Origin: Gammaproteobacteria bacterium
GTDB taxonomy: Bacteria; Pseudomonadota; Gammaproteobacteria; JAABTG01
Direction of reading: 5' to 3'
Assembly: GCA_034522055.1 (NCBI GenBank)
Contig: JAXHLS010000002.1
Coordinates: forward strand, 1,488,001 to 1,552,000
Length of the DNA: 64,000 bases
Numbering within the stretch: position 1 is the first letter of the stretch; the number at the start of each line of letters is the position of its first letter. A model generated the notes under the pieces. It was not told the DNA's origin. It did no database searches and saw nothing but the letters and a program-made list of their open reading frames with translations. A program made the translations under genes and the position numbers. This document shows positions 40,959-51,034 of this stretch, piece by piece.

Positions 40959-41385
40959 CTAGAGAACCCCTGCTGGGCTCCGACTCCGCCTCGAAGACGC
41001 GGCCGGCGGTTGGGTGGCGCGGTGTTTCTGATTGACCCAGGCGACACCAGCCGCCACGAGCTCGCGGTTATTCCATTCGTCGCCAGCGTGAAATTGCGCC
41101 ACGGTCCACGGTGGTGGTCGCACACAAAGAACGGCCGAAGGCGAGCCGGGCCAGCAGCTGGGTGGCATCGCGGCCGTAAGGCTGATCGCGTTCTGAGGTG
41201 TCGATGTCGGCGAGCCGGAGCTTCACCGACCGCGCTTGGAGGCTCTCTGCCAGGTGGCGGGTGTCGCCATCTACCACCCGGGCCACTTGGCCCCGCATAT
41301 CACAGTATGGGCGGCGTGAGCCGCCAGGGTGAGGGTCCCGAGGACAAGGTTGGGCCCGATGCTGCGGCTGAGCGTGGGCGCGCCT
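40959..41385 (-). pseudogene. Second thermonuclease-like gene, degraded
   Basis: A tandem paralogue of the preceding gene: CDMRGQVARVVDGDTRHLAE and ADIDTSERDQPYGRDATQLL are in one frame, TVAQFHAGDEWNNRELVAAG in another, and a signal-peptide-like LVLGTLTLAAHAAH in the third. At least two frameshifts and no valid start make it a pseudogene. Confidence 0.65.
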
Positions 41386-41479
41386 CCTTTCGTTGGGCTA
41401 TCTGACGACGTTGACCGGTAGCCAGTTTGGTAGCCAGTTTAGTATTTACTAATTTTCTTTTCCGTAACTCTTTGTTTTT

Positions 41480-41555
41480 TGGTGGGCCGTGTTGGATTCG
41501 AACCAACGACCACCTGATTAAAAGTCAGATGCTCTACCAACTGAGCTAACGGCCC
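41480..41555 (-). tRNA. tRNA-Lys (anticodon UUU)
   Basis: A 76-nt cloverleaf: acceptor GGGCCGT/ACGGCCC, D-arm AGCTCAGTTGGTAGAGC, anticodon loop CTTTTAA within ACTGA/TCAGG-type stem sequences, T-arm GGTTCGAATCC, discriminator A and an encoded CCA. It marks the boundary between accessory DNA and conserved chromosome and is of a type commonly used as an ICE attachment site. Confidence 0.95.
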
Positions 41556-41700
41556 GTGTTCTGTATTTGCCGGGGACGCGGATGATAGCCCATAAGGCGC
41601 CCGCAACCCAAAATCGGGCACCGCCGTGACCTTGAATTTGTGGCACCATAGCCCTATGTTGCCTACCTAGTTTGCAAGATGCGTGCCGAGGACGCCGACG

Positions 41701-42039
41701 ATGCCAATCTATGAATACCGATGCGATAAATGCGGCCACGAGATGGAGGCCATACAGAAAATGAGTGACGACCCGCTCATCGAGTGTCCCGCCTGCGGCG
41801 AGGCCGCTTTGCGCAAGCTCGTCTCGGCGGCCGGTTTTCATCTCAAGGGAAGCGGATGGTATGTCACCGATTTTCGTGACAAGGGCAAGAAGCCCGGGGG
41901 GAATGGCACCAAAAGCGGTGGCGCCAAATCGACCAAGGATGGGCCCGACTCCTCTAAGGCAGGCGGCTCGGACAAAGGGGCCGGCGCCACTGCCGGGTCC
42001 GGTAGCGGCACCCAGGGCTCCAGCAACAAAGGCGGTTGA
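41701..42039 (+). CDS. FmdB-family zinc ribbon protein
   Basis: 112 residues from MPIYEYRCDKCGHEME; the zinc ribbon uses CDKC and CPAC (residues 8-11 and about 31-34), and ALRKLVSAAGFHLKGSGWYVTDF is the conserved FmdB tail. The remaining ~50 residues are a low-complexity Gly/Ser/Lys tail. The start at 41701 is set by GAGGA upstream and family alignment. FmdB genes commonly precede aspS in gammaproteobacteria; the role is unknown. Confidence 0.88.
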   Translation: MPIYEYRCDKCGHEMEAIQKMSDDPLIECPACGEAALRKLVSAAGFHLKGSGWYVTDFRDKGKKPGGNGTKSGGAKSTKDGPDSSKAGGSDKGAGATAGSGSGTQGSSNKGG

Positions 42040-42161
42040 GGGGACCCCGGCCGCCGAGCCGGTAAGCCGTACCGTGGCGGCAAAGGCCCGGTCGGATTTG
42101 TTGCACGGCCCCCCGTCCTTACGTAACCTTCCCGCTTTTTACCAGCCGGAATCCTCAGTCC

Positions 42162-43934
42162 ATGCGCAGCCATTATTGTGGTGATCTCAACGAAACCCAT
42201 TTGGACCAGGGGATAACCCTGTGCGGTTGGGTTCATCGGCGGCGGGACCACGGCGGGGTCATTTTCATCGACCTGCGGGACCGTGAGGGCGTGGCCCAGG
42301 TGGTGATCGATCCCGATACCCCCGAGGCATTCGCCCTGGCGGAGCAGGTGCGCAGCGAATACGTGCTGCGCATCACGGGCCGGGTGCGCCGGCGCCCCGC
42401 GGGCACCGAGAACAGGGAACTGCCCACGGGCATGGTAGAGGTGCTGGGCAAGGAGCTGGAGATCCTCAACACCGCCAAGACCCCGCCGTTCCAGCTGGAC
42501 GACGAGGATGTCCATGAGGAAAACCGCCTGCGCTATCGTTACGTGGATTTGCGGCGACCCGAGATGCAGCAGCGGCTGCGCACCCGGACCCTCATCACCC
42601 GCACCCTGCGGGCCTTCCTGGATGCCCGCGGCTTTCTGGACATCGAGACCCCCATGCTCACCCGGGCGACGCCCGAGGGGGCGCGGGACTATTTGGTACC
42701 CAGCCGCACCCACGGCGGCAGCTTCTTCGCGCTGCCCCAGTCCCCCCAGCTGTTCAAACAACTGCTCATGATGTCGGGCATGGACCGCTACTATCAGATC
42801 GCCCGCTGCTTCCGCGACGAGGACCTGCGGGCCGATCGCCAGCCGGAGTTCACCCAGCTGGACATTGAGACGTCCTTCATGGACGAGGACGACATCATGG
42901 CCCTGGTGGAGGACATGGTGCGGGAGCTCTTCGCGACGGTGCTGGATACCGCCCTGCCCGAGCCGTTTCCGCGCATGAGCTATGCCGAGGCCATGACGCG
43001 CTTCGGCAGCGACCGACCCGACCTGCGGGTGGATCTGGAGCTGGTGGACGTGGGCGATGTCATGGTGGACGTGGACTTCAAGGTCTTCTCCGGCCCCGCC
43101 CGCGACGCCGACGGCCGAGTGGCGGCCCTACGGGTGCCCGGCGGCGGGCGTCTCACCCGCTCCCAGATCGACGACTACACCCGCTTCGTGGGGATCTACG
43201 GCGCCAAGGGCCTGGCCTATATCAAGGTCAACGACCATGGCGCGGGACGGGAGGGCCTGCAGTCACCCATCCTGAAGTTCCTGCCCGACGATGCCGTCAC
43301 CGCCATCATGGAGCGCAGCGGCGCCACCACCGGCGATCTTGTCTTCTTCGGCGCCGACAAGGCGGGGGTGGTCAACGAGGCCTTGGGGGCCCTGCGCCTC
43401 AAGGTGGCCGAGGACGTGGGGTTGGTCAACCCCGGTTGGCGACCGGTGTGGGTGGTGGATTTCCCCATGTTCGAATGGGACGACGCCAGCCGGCGCTGGT
43501 ATGCCCTGCACCACCCCTTCACGGCACCCCGGGATCCGGACATGACGGTACTTGCCCAGGAGCCCCACCGGGCCCTGTCCCGGGCCTACGACCTGGTGCT
43601 AAACGGCACCGAGCTGGGGGGCGGTTCCATCCGTATCCACCAGCCCGCGACCCAGATGGCCATCTTCAAGCTGCTGGGCATCGAGGAGGACGAGGCCCGG
43701 GAGAAATTCGGCTTCCTGGTGGACGCCCTGGAGTATGGCTGCCCGCCCCACGGCGGCATCGCCTTCGGCCTCGACCGCATCGCCATGCTGATGACGGGGT
43801 CGCCGTCCATCCGCGATGTCATCGCCTTCCCCAAGACCCAGACGGCGGCCTGCATGCTCACCGCGGCGCCGGCGCCGGTGCCCGACAGCCAGCTACGCGA
43901 CCTGAACATCCGCCTGCGCCACAAGGAAAAGTAG
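42162..43934 (+). CDS. aspS: Aspartyl-tRNA synthetase, probably non-discriminating
   Basis: A complete 590-residue bacterial-type AspRS that charges tRNA-Asp. The anticodon-binding OB fold is residues 1-110, the class II core has motif 2 ([21 protein letters not shown]), and motif 3 is [14 protein letters not shown]; the bacterial GAD insertion lies between. His30 in RRRDHGG and Gly81 in PAGTEN correspond to residues reported in the Pseudomonas non-discriminating enzyme (His31, Gly83), where discriminating forms usually have Leu and Lys. This predicts Asp-tRNA-Asn formation and dependence on GatCAB. Confidence 0.97.
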   Translation: MRSHYCGDLNETHLDQGITLCGWVHRRRDHGGVIFIDLRDREGVAQVVIDPDTPEAFALAEQVRSEYVLRITGRVRRRPAGTENRELPTGMVEVLGKELEILNTAKTPPFQLDDEDVHEENRLRYRYVDLRRPEMQQRLRTRTLITRTLRAFLDARGFLDIETPMLTRATPEGARDYLVPSRTHGGSFFALPQSPQLFKQLLMMSGMDRYYQIARCFRDEDLRADRQPEFTQLDIETSFMDEDDIMALVEDMVRELFATVLDTALPEPFPRMSYAEAMTRFGSDRPDLRVDLELVDVGDVMVDVDFKVFSGPARDADGRVAALRVPGGGRLTRSQIDDYTRFVGIYGAKGLAYIKVNDHGAGREGLQSPILKFLPDDAVTAIMERSGATTGDLVFFGADKAGVVNEALGALRLKVAEDVGLVNPGWRPVWVVDFPMFEWDDASRRWYALHHPFTAPRDPDMTVLAQEPHRALSRAYDLVLNGTELGGGSIRIHQPATQMAIFKLLGIEEDEAREKFGFLVDALEYGCPPHGGIAFGLDRIAMLMTGSPSIRDVIAFPKTQTAACMLTAAPAPVPDSQLRDLNIRLRHKEK

Positions 43935-44089
43935 GCCGCAGGCGGGCCGCGGCCGGGCGAGGGCGGCGGAATCGGTTGACTCGAGACCGCCGGAAGTCAA
44001 GCATGTGATGCTCCCATGGCCACGGCGCCGGGTCATGGAGTAAGTGTTCGATGTCTGTTCCTGGCGCATAACCCGTGGAGTCGGTTCCG

Positions 44090-45001
44090 ATGGCACGAAT
44101 TCTCACCGTGGGCGTGGCCACCCTGGACGTGGTGATCAGCGTGGACGACTTTCCCCGGGAAGACGTCAAGATGCGGGCCCGGGGGGTGACCACCCGGCGC
44201 GGCGGCAACGCCGCCAATACCGCGGTGGTCCTCAGCCAGCTGGGCCACGATACCAGTTGGGCGGGCTCCGTCAGCACCGATGGCAACGGCGACTTCATCA
44301 CCCGCGACCTGGCTCGCGCGGGCGTCAAGTCGGGCGGCATCGCCGTGCAACGCGACGGCGCCCTCCCCGTGTCCTACATCCTCAACAGCGTGGCCAGCGG
44401 ATCCCGCACCATCATCCACCACCGCGACCTCCCCGAATTCAATTTCGAGGATTTCCGCCGCCTCGACCTGCGGCGCTACGACTGGCTCCATTTCGAGGGG
44501 CGTAACGTGGCGGAGACCCGGTGCATGCTCGCCCACTACCGGGGCCAGCACTCCGCCCTGCCGTGTTCCCTCGAGGTGGAGAAGCCCCGGGAGGGCATCG
44601 AGGAGCTGTTCGAGTTGGCGGACGTGCTGTTGTTCTCCCGCCAGTATGCCCGCGCCCGGGGCTTCGAAGAACCCGGCAGCCTGCTGGCCGAGGTCGCCCC
44701 CCGGGCGCCGCGGGCGCTGCTGGTGTGTGCCTGGGGCGAGGCCGGCGCCTGGGCCCGCACCTACGAGGGCGAGGAGTTCCACAGCCCGGCCTGCAGTTAC
44801 GGCGCCGTGGTGGATACCATCGGCGCCGGGGACGTGCTCAACGCCGGCGTCATCCATGGTCTGGTGAACCAGCAGCCCCTGAACCGGGTGCTGCCCTTCG
44901 GCTGCCAGCTGGCCGGCGTGAAGTGCGCCCAGGAGGGTCTCGAGGACCTGCTGGCCAATTACCATCGCCTGGTGACGACGGACAAGCCCGCGCAGCCCTG
45001 A
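44090..45001 (+). CDS. PfkB-family sugar kinase (ketohexokinase-like)
   Basis: 303 residues of the ribokinase/PfkB family. Motif 1, TRRGGNAANTAVVLSQLGHD, and motif 2, VVDTIGAGDVLNAGVIHGL (catalytic Asp in GAGD), are intact. The internal region (LHFEGRNVAE) resembles ketohexokinase. The substrate cannot be fixed from sequence. The start at 44090 has GGAG 8 nt upstream. It is convergent with dgkA, whose stop lies about 20 bp away. Confidence 0.85.
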   Translation: MARILTVGVATLDVVISVDDFPREDVKMRARGVTTRRGGNAANTAVVLSQLGHDTSWAGSVSTDGNGDFITRDLARAGVKSGGIAVQRDGALPVSYILNSVASGSRTIIHHRDLPEFNFEDFRRLDLRRYDWLHFEGRNVAETRCMLAHYRGQHSALPCSLEVEKPREGIEELFELADVLLFSRQYARARGFEEPGSLLAEVAPRAPRALLVCAWGEAGAWARTYEGEEFHSPACSYGAVVDTIGAGDVLNAGVIHGLVNQQPLNRVLPFGCQLAGVKCAQEGLEDLLANYHRLVTTDKPAQP

Positions 45002-45020
45002 TCCCACCCCGGCCATCGCC

Positions 45021-45413
45021 TCAGAAGGCCAGTACCAGCCCCCACACCACAGCCACGTTCACCAGGGCGACGAACACCGCCGCCGAGCCGATGTCCTTGG
45101 CCCGCTTGGACAGCACGTGATGCTCGTTGCTGATGCGGTCGACGACGGACTCCACCGACGAGTTCACCAGTTCCACCGCCAGCACCAGCAACAGACTGGT
45201 GAGCAGCAGCGCCTTCTCCACGCCCCCCTCCCCCAGCCACAGGCCCAGGGGCACGAGGATGGCGCTCAATACCACCTCCACCCTGAAGGCCTCCTCGAAA
45301 CGCCAGGCCGAGATCAGGCCTGCCAGGGACCAGCCGCAGGCATTGCGCAGCCGGGTCAGTCCCTTGTACCCGGGTTTGCGCAACGCATCCCTCTCCCCGT
45401 CCGGTACGTTCAT
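45021..45413 (-). CDS. dgkA: Diacylglycerol kinase
   Basis: 130 residues, the usual size for the trimeric integral membrane DgkA. Three transmembrane helices are visible, and the catalytic signature is ELVNSSVESVVDRISNEHHVLSKRAKDIGSAAV (active-site Glu in AVELVNS). It phosphorylates diacylglycerol to phosphatidate, recycling diacylglycerol from envelope biosynthesis. It is divergent from the plcP-agt pair, so diacylglycerol made by a PlcP-type enzyme would be its substrate. Confidence 0.95.
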   Translation of the reverse strand: MNVPDGERDALRKPGYKGLTRLRNACGWSLAGLISAWRFEEAFRVEVVLSAILVPLGLWLGEGGVEKALLLTSLLLVLAVELVNSSVESVVDRISNEHHVLSKRAKDIGSAAVFVALVNVAVVWGLVLAF

Positions 45414-45453
45414 GGGCCTCTCGTCGTCATGCCAGGGTGGTGAAACTATCGGA

Positions 45454-45471
45454 CCTTCATGAAACTTTCAT
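45454..45471 (+). promoter_or_regulatory. Pho box upstream of plcP-agt
   Basis: CCTTCATGAAACTTTCAT matches the PhoB consensus (two CTGTCAT-type repeats at 11-bp period) at 14 of 18 positions by eye. It lies in the dgkA-plcP divergent spacer, about 140 bp before the plcP start. Confidence 0.6.
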
Positions 45472-45611
45472 TAATGGGCCACGGAACGGCAAAGATCGGC
45501 GCCCGGAAACGGCCAACGGACACATGGCAAGAAAAGCATCACCGAACTGCAACCCAAGCTTCATATGACGGGTATATACCATATCCATGTCCGCACATGG
45601 TGAACACCGAC

Positions 45612-46424
45612 ATGGAAACCCTGCGCTACCGTTCCATCTGGCTGTCCGATATCCATCTCGGCACCCGGGACGCCAAAACGGAATACCTCTACGATTTTCT
45701 GCGCCACACCGAATCCGATTACCTCTACCTGGTGGGTGACATCATCGACATGTGGAAACTAAAGGCCCGCTGGTACTGGCCCCGCATCAACAACGACATC
45801 ATGCGGCTGGTGATGAAGAAGGCCCGCAAGGGCACGCGGGTGATCTACATCCCGGGCAACCATGACGAGCTGTTGCGGGACTTCTCGGACCACCTGTTCG
45901 GCGGCATCGAGATGATGGAGGAGGCGGTCCACGAGACGGCCGACGGCCGGCGGTTGCTGGTGCTCCACGGCGACGTCTTCGACTGCGTGGTGATGAACAG
46001 CCGCTGGCTGGCGGAGCTCGGCAGCTGGGCCTACGACATGCTGCTGCGGCTCAACCGCTGGTACAACGTGGTGCGCCGCCGCCTGGGTTTTCACTACTGG
46101 TCCCTGTCCCAGTACCTCAAGCACAAGGTCAAGGAGGCGGTGAGCTACATCGGCGACTACGAGCAGGCGGTGGTGAAGGCCGCCCGCGCCAAGGGCGCCC
46201 ACGGCGTCATCTGCGGCCACATCCACCACGCCACCATCACCCAGTACGGCGACATGCTCTATGCCAACAGCGGCGACTGGGTGGAGAGCTGCACCGCCCT
46301 GGCCGAGCGCGAGGATGGCGAGCTGACCCTCATCCACTGGGTCACGGACAGCGCCCGACTGCTGGACGACCTGCAGAACCATGAGAATATTGATAGCGAC
46401 GGACGCGTGGTTCCCGCAGGTTAA
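45612..46424 (+). CDS. plcP: PlcP-like metallophosphoesterase (UDP-2,3-diacylglucosamine diphosphatase family)
   Basis: 270 residues from METLRYRSIWLSDIHLG. All metal ligands of the calcineurin-like fold are present: SDIHLG, VGDIIDMW, PGNHDELL, LHGDVFD and CGHIHHA. The family is commonly annotated LpxH, but the following glycosyltransferase gene and the Pho box fit PlcP, the phospholipase C that turns phospholipids into diacylglycerol under phosphate starvation in rhizobia and marine bacteria. I infer this function from context. ATG 45597 is an alternative start. Its end overlaps agt by 44 bp. Confidence 0.82.
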   Translation: METLRYRSIWLSDIHLGTRDAKTEYLYDFLRHTESDYLYLVGDIIDMWKLKARWYWPRINNDIMRLVMKKARKGTRVIYIPGNHDELLRDFSDHLFGGIEMMEEAVHETADGRRLLVLHGDVFDCVVMNSRWLAELGSWAYDMLLRLNRWYNVVRRRLGFHYWSLSQYLKHKVKEAVSYIGDYEQAVVKAARAKGAHGVICGHIHHATITQYGDMLYANSGDWVESCTALAEREDGELTLIHWVTDSARLLDDLQNHENIDSDGRVVPAG

Positions 46425-47391
46425 CGGCGTCGTACGCACCCTCTCCACCACCGCAGGGATCCTCGGCGACCTGGGTCACGAGGTGGAGGTGGTGGCGCCG
46501 CAGCGCTTCCGCACCATTCCCTGCCCCACCTATCCGGAGATCCGCCTGGCCCTGGGGGCGGGCCACGGCGTGCCCCGGGCCATTCGGGCCTTCGACCCCG
46601 GGGCCATACACATCGCCACCGAGGGCCCCATCGGCCTGGCGGCGCGGCGCTGGTGCGTGAGGCAGGGCCATCCCTTCACCACCTCCTATCACACCCGCTT
46701 CCCCGAGTACCTGCGGCTGCGGGCGCCCGTGCCCCTGGCCTGGAGCTACCGTTTCATGGGTTGGTTCCATGGCCGCGCGGCCCGCACCATGGTGGCCACT
46801 CGCTCCATGGAGCAGGAACTCGAGGCCTGGGGCTTCCGCCACCTGGTGCGCTGGACCCGGGGGGTGGACATCTCCCTGTTCCGCCCCCGCGAGTCGCCGG
46901 TGCTGGACCTGCCCCGGCCGCTGTTCATGTATGTGGGGCGGGTGGCGGTGGAAAAGAACATCGAGGCCTTCCTGGCCCTCGACCTGCCGGGCACCAAGGT
47001 GGTGGTGGGGGACGGCCCGGCCCTGGCGGAGTTGCGGCGGCGCCATCCGGACACCCACTTCACGGGCTACAAGATGGGCGAGGAACTGGCCGCCCATGTG
47101 GGCTCCGCGGACGTCATGGTGTTCCCCAGCCTCACGGACACCTTCGGGCTGGTGCTGCTGGAGGCCATGGCCAGCGGCGTGCCGGTGGCGGCCTTTCCCG
47201 TCCCCGGCCCCCGGGACCTGGTGCGGGACGGCGTCAACGGCTGCGTGGGAGAGGACCTGAGGGCCGCCGCCCTGGCCGCCCTGGAGGTGGACAGGGACGC
47301 CTGCCGCGGCTTCGCCGAGGGCTATTCCTGGGAGGCCAGCACCCGCCAGTTCCTCGCCAACCTCGCTCCCCGCGTGACCGCCGCGGTGTAA
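46381..47391 (+). CDS. agt: GT4 glycosyltransferase, Agt-like
   Basis: 336 residues of a GT-B glycosyltransferase family 4. The N-terminal ATDAWFPQVNGVVRTL and EGPIGLAARRWC with YHTRFPEYL are typical of the SqdX/MgtA/Agt branch; the C-terminal nucleotide-sugar site is MYVGRVAVEKNIE and FPSLTDTFGLVLLEAMASGVPVAAF (E-x7-E motif). It would glycosylate diacylglycerol, making glycolipids that replace phospholipids. The overlap with the phosphoesterase gene implies coupled translation. Confidence 0.85.
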   Translation: MRILIATDAWFPQVNGVVRTLSTTAGILGDLGHEVEVVAPQRFRTIPCPTYPEIRLALGAGHGVPRAIRAFDPGAIHIATEGPIGLAARRWCVRQGHPFTTSYHTRFPEYLRLRAPVPLAWSYRFMGWFHGRAARTMVATRSMEQELEAWGFRHLVRWTRGVDISLFRPRESPVLDLPRPLFMYVGRVAVEKNIEAFLALDLPGTKVVVGDGPALAELRRRHPDTHFTGYKMGEELAAHVGSADVMVFPSLTDTFGLVLLEAMASGVPVAAFPVPGPRDLVRDGVNGCVGEDLRAAALAALEVDRDACRGFAEGYSWEASTRQFLANLAPRVTAAV

Positions 47392-47478
47392 TGCCCGCCG
47401 CCGCCCGCGCCGGACGTTTGGGGGCCCCCCGCGCCGGTGTTAGAATCCTGCGCTTTACAGCGAGGGTTCGAGGACGCC

Positions 47479-48225
47479 ATGGCGGGACACAGCAAGTGGG
47501 CCAATATCCAGCATCGCAAGAAGGCGCAGGACGCCAAGCGCGGCAAGCTCTTCACCAAGCTCATTCGCGAGATCAGCGTGGCGGCCCGCCACGGCGGCGG
47601 TGACATAGAGACCAATCCGCGCCTGCGCCTCGCCGTGGACAAGGCCCTGGCCGGCAACATGACCAAGGACACCATCGAGCGCGCCATCAAGCGCGGCGCC
47701 GGCGACCAGGACAGCGACAATCTCGAGGAGGTGCGCTACGAGGGATACGGCCCCGGCGGTACGGCGGTGATGGTGGATTGCCTCACGGACAACCGCAACC
47801 GCACCGTGGCCGAGGTGCGCCACGCCTTCTCCAAGGCCGGCGGCAACCTCGGCACCGACGGCTCGGTGGCCTTCCTGTTCAACCATGTGGGCCAGATCAG
47901 CCTGGCCCCCGGCAACGACGAGGACACCGTGATGGAGGTGGCCCTGGAGGCCGGCGCCGAAGACGTCATCGGCAACGAGGACGGCTCCATCGAAGTCATC
48001 ACGTCCCCCGACGCCTTCGCCGCCGTGCGGGACGCGCTTAAAGCGGCGGGGCTGGCGACGGAGGAGGCGGAGGTCACCATGCGGGCCACCACCGCCAGTG
48101 TCCTCGACGCCGACGACGGCGCGAAGATGCTGCGCCTGCTGGACACCCTGGAAGACCTGGACGACGTCCAGCAGGTGTACTCCAATGCGGACATCCCGGA
48201 CGAGGCCTTTGAGGCCGTCGCCTGA
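47479..48225 (+). CDS. yebC: YebC/PmpR/TACO1 family regulator
   Basis: 248 residues, the standard length. It begins [20 protein letters not shown] and contains [20 protein letters not shown] and [19 protein letters not shown], both diagnostic. YebC proteins have been described as DNA-binding regulators and recently as translation factors that relieve ribosome stalling. It lies upstream of ruvCAB as in most gammaproteobacteria. Confidence 0.96.
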   Translation: MAGHSKWANIQHRKKAQDAKRGKLFTKLIREISVAARHGGGDIETNPRLRLAVDKALAGNMTKDTIERAIKRGAGDQDSDNLEEVRYEGYGPGGTAVMVDCLTDNRNRTVAEVRHAFSKAGGNLGTDGSVAFLFNHVGQISLAPGNDEDTVMEVALEAGAEDVIGNEDGSIEVITSPDAFAAVRDALKAAGLATEEAEVTMRATTASVLDADDGAKMLRLLDTLEDLDDVQQVYSNADIPDEAFEAVA

Positions 48226-48230
48226 CGCGC

Positions 48231-48249
48231 ATGGGGCGAGGCGCCCCAT
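48231..48249 (+). terminator. Hairpin after yebC
   Basis: ATGGGGCG and CGCCCCAT form an 8-bp stem with a 3-nt loop 5 bp after the yebC stop. There is no T-run, so termination would not be classical. The rest of the 214-bp gap before ruvC holds no gene. Confidence 0.35.
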
Positions 48250-48439
48250 ACCAAAGAGATGAAAGGCCACCTCGCCCCGGCTCGTTCCCTCACCCCATCC
48301 CTGTACTCCGGGCATCCTGCCCTTCGCCCTGCGGGCCGCGCCAGGGCGCGTTCAAATCCGTTCCCGACGGATTTGTCCCAGAGGGAGAGGGGGCGGTAGT
48401 GTGCCTGCGGCACGTCTTTCACGTTAAGTTGGGCCGCGC

Positions 48440-48970
48440 GTGAGCGCGGAGGCATCCCGCATCCTGGGCATCGACCCCGGTTCCCGCATCACGGGTTATG
48501 GCATCATCGACGTCCACAAGGGGGGCAACGGCTATGTGGCCAGCGGCTGCATCCGCACCGCGGTCACGGACATGCCCCGGCGCCTGCTGCTGATCCACGA
48601 GGGCCTGGAAACGGTGCTCGCCCGCTACCAACCGGATGCCACCGCCATCGAGCAGATCTACGTCCATCGCAACGCCGGCAGCGCCCTCAAGCTGGGCCAG
48701 GCCCGCGGCGGCGCCATCCTCACCGCCATGCTCCATCAGCAGCCGGTGTTCGAATACTCCCCCAGCCAGATAAAGCAGGCAGTGGTGGGCAGCGGCCGGG
48801 CGAGCAAGGAACAGGTGCAACACATGGTGCGACATCTGCTCGGGCTCTCCGAGGCCCCCCAGGAGGACGCCGCCGATGCCCTGGCGGTGGCCCTGTGCCA
48901 TGGCAACACCGAGGCCACCTTCGCCCGCCTGCCCCAGATCAAGGTGCCCAGCGGGAGGCGCTGGCGGTGA
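48440..48970 (+). CDS. ruvC: Holliday junction resolvase RuvC
   Basis: 176 residues with the catalytic acidic residues in ILGIDPGSRITGYG, TAIEQIYVHRNAGSAL and DAADALAVALCH. RuvC cuts Holliday junctions made during recombination and fork repair, working with RuvAB. The start is GTG. The stop overlaps the ruvA start by 4 bp (GTGA). Confidence 0.96.
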   Translation: MSAEASRILGIDPGSRITGYGIIDVHKGGNGYVASGCIRTAVTDMPRRLLLIHEGLETVLARYQPDATAIEQIYVHRNAGSALKLGQARGGAILTAMLHQQPVFEYSPSQIKQAVVGSGRASKEQVQHMVRHLLGLSEAPQEDAADALAVALCHGNTEATFARLPQIKVPSGRRWR

Positions 48971-49565
48971 TCGGGCGCATCCACGGCATCCTGCGGGCCA
49001 AGCACCCGCCCCTGCTGCTCATCGATGTCCACGGCATCGGCTACGAGGTGGAGGCCCCCATGACCACCATCTACGAGCTTCCCAACCTGGGAGAGCCCGT
49101 GGAGCTCCACATCCATCACGTGGTACGGGAGGACGCCCAACTGCTGTACGGCTTCCTCCGGGAGCCCGACCGGGCCCTCTTTCGCACTCTCATCCGCATC
49201 AGCAACGTGGGACCCAAGCTGGCCCTGGCCATCCTCTCGGGGATGGACCACCGCCAGTTCTCCCTGTGCGTCCACGCCGGCGACGTGGCCGCCCTGACCC
49301 GCCTCCCCGGGGTCGGGAAGAAGACCGCCGAGCGCCTCATCATGGAGGTGCGGGACCGCCTGGACACCCTGGCCGACGCGCCGCCGGTGATGGGGCCCGC
49401 GGCCACCACCGCCCTGGAGGCGGACGACCCGGTGGGGGACGCCATCAACGCCCTGGTGGCCCTCGGCTACAAGCCCCAGGAGGCGAGCCGGCGCATCAAC
49501 GCCGTCACCGCCCCCGGCCTCGCCTGCGAGGACCTCATCCGCCAGGCCCTCAAGGAGCGTAACCC

Positions 49566-49569
<4 letters not shown>
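48967..49569 (+). CDS. ruvA: Holliday junction helicase subunit RuvA
   Basis: 200 residues from a GTG start: [20 protein letters not shown] (domain I OB fold), the two helix-hairpin-helix motifs [13 protein letters not shown] and [13 protein letters not shown], and the C-terminal RuvB-binding domain ([21 protein letters not shown]). RuvA binds junctions as a tetramer and recruits RuvB. It overlaps ruvC and ruvB by 4 bp each. Confidence 0.96.
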
Positions 49570-50617
<1,048 letters not shown>

Positions 50618-50621
<4 letters not shown>

Positions 50622-51034
50622 CGGCGGCCGCGGAGTTCCTGTGGCCGGTGCGGGTCTACTACGAGGATACCGATGCCGGCGGCGTGGTCTACTACGCCAA
50701 TTACCTGAAATTTATGGAACGGGCGCGCACCGAATGGCTGCGGGTCCTGGGCTTCGAACAGGACCGGCTGGCGGCCGAAGGGGTGCTGTTCATGGTGGCG
50801 CACATCGCCGTGGACTACCTGGCCCCCGCCCGTTTCAATGACCGCTTGGACGTGGGTGTTAAACTCGAACGCCTGGCGCGGGCTAGTTTCGAACTCAGCC
50901 AGGCGGTGTGGGGGCCACCCGCCGGCCGCATCCTGTGCCACGGCCGCGTGCGCATCGCCTGCGTCCACAACCAGACCCTGAAACCCCGGGCCATTCCGCC
51001 CGCCATCCGACAGGAAGTAACGCGTGAGCACTGA
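50618..51034 (+). CDS. ybgC: Tol-Pal-associated acyl-CoA thioesterase YbgC
   Basis: 138 residues with a hot-dog fold. The 4HBT signature, [28 protein letters not shown], carries the catalytic Asp. YbgC hydrolyses acyl-CoA or acyl-ACP and is linked to phospholipid metabolism near the Tol complex. GTG start; the end overlaps tolQ by 11 bp. Confidence 0.95.
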
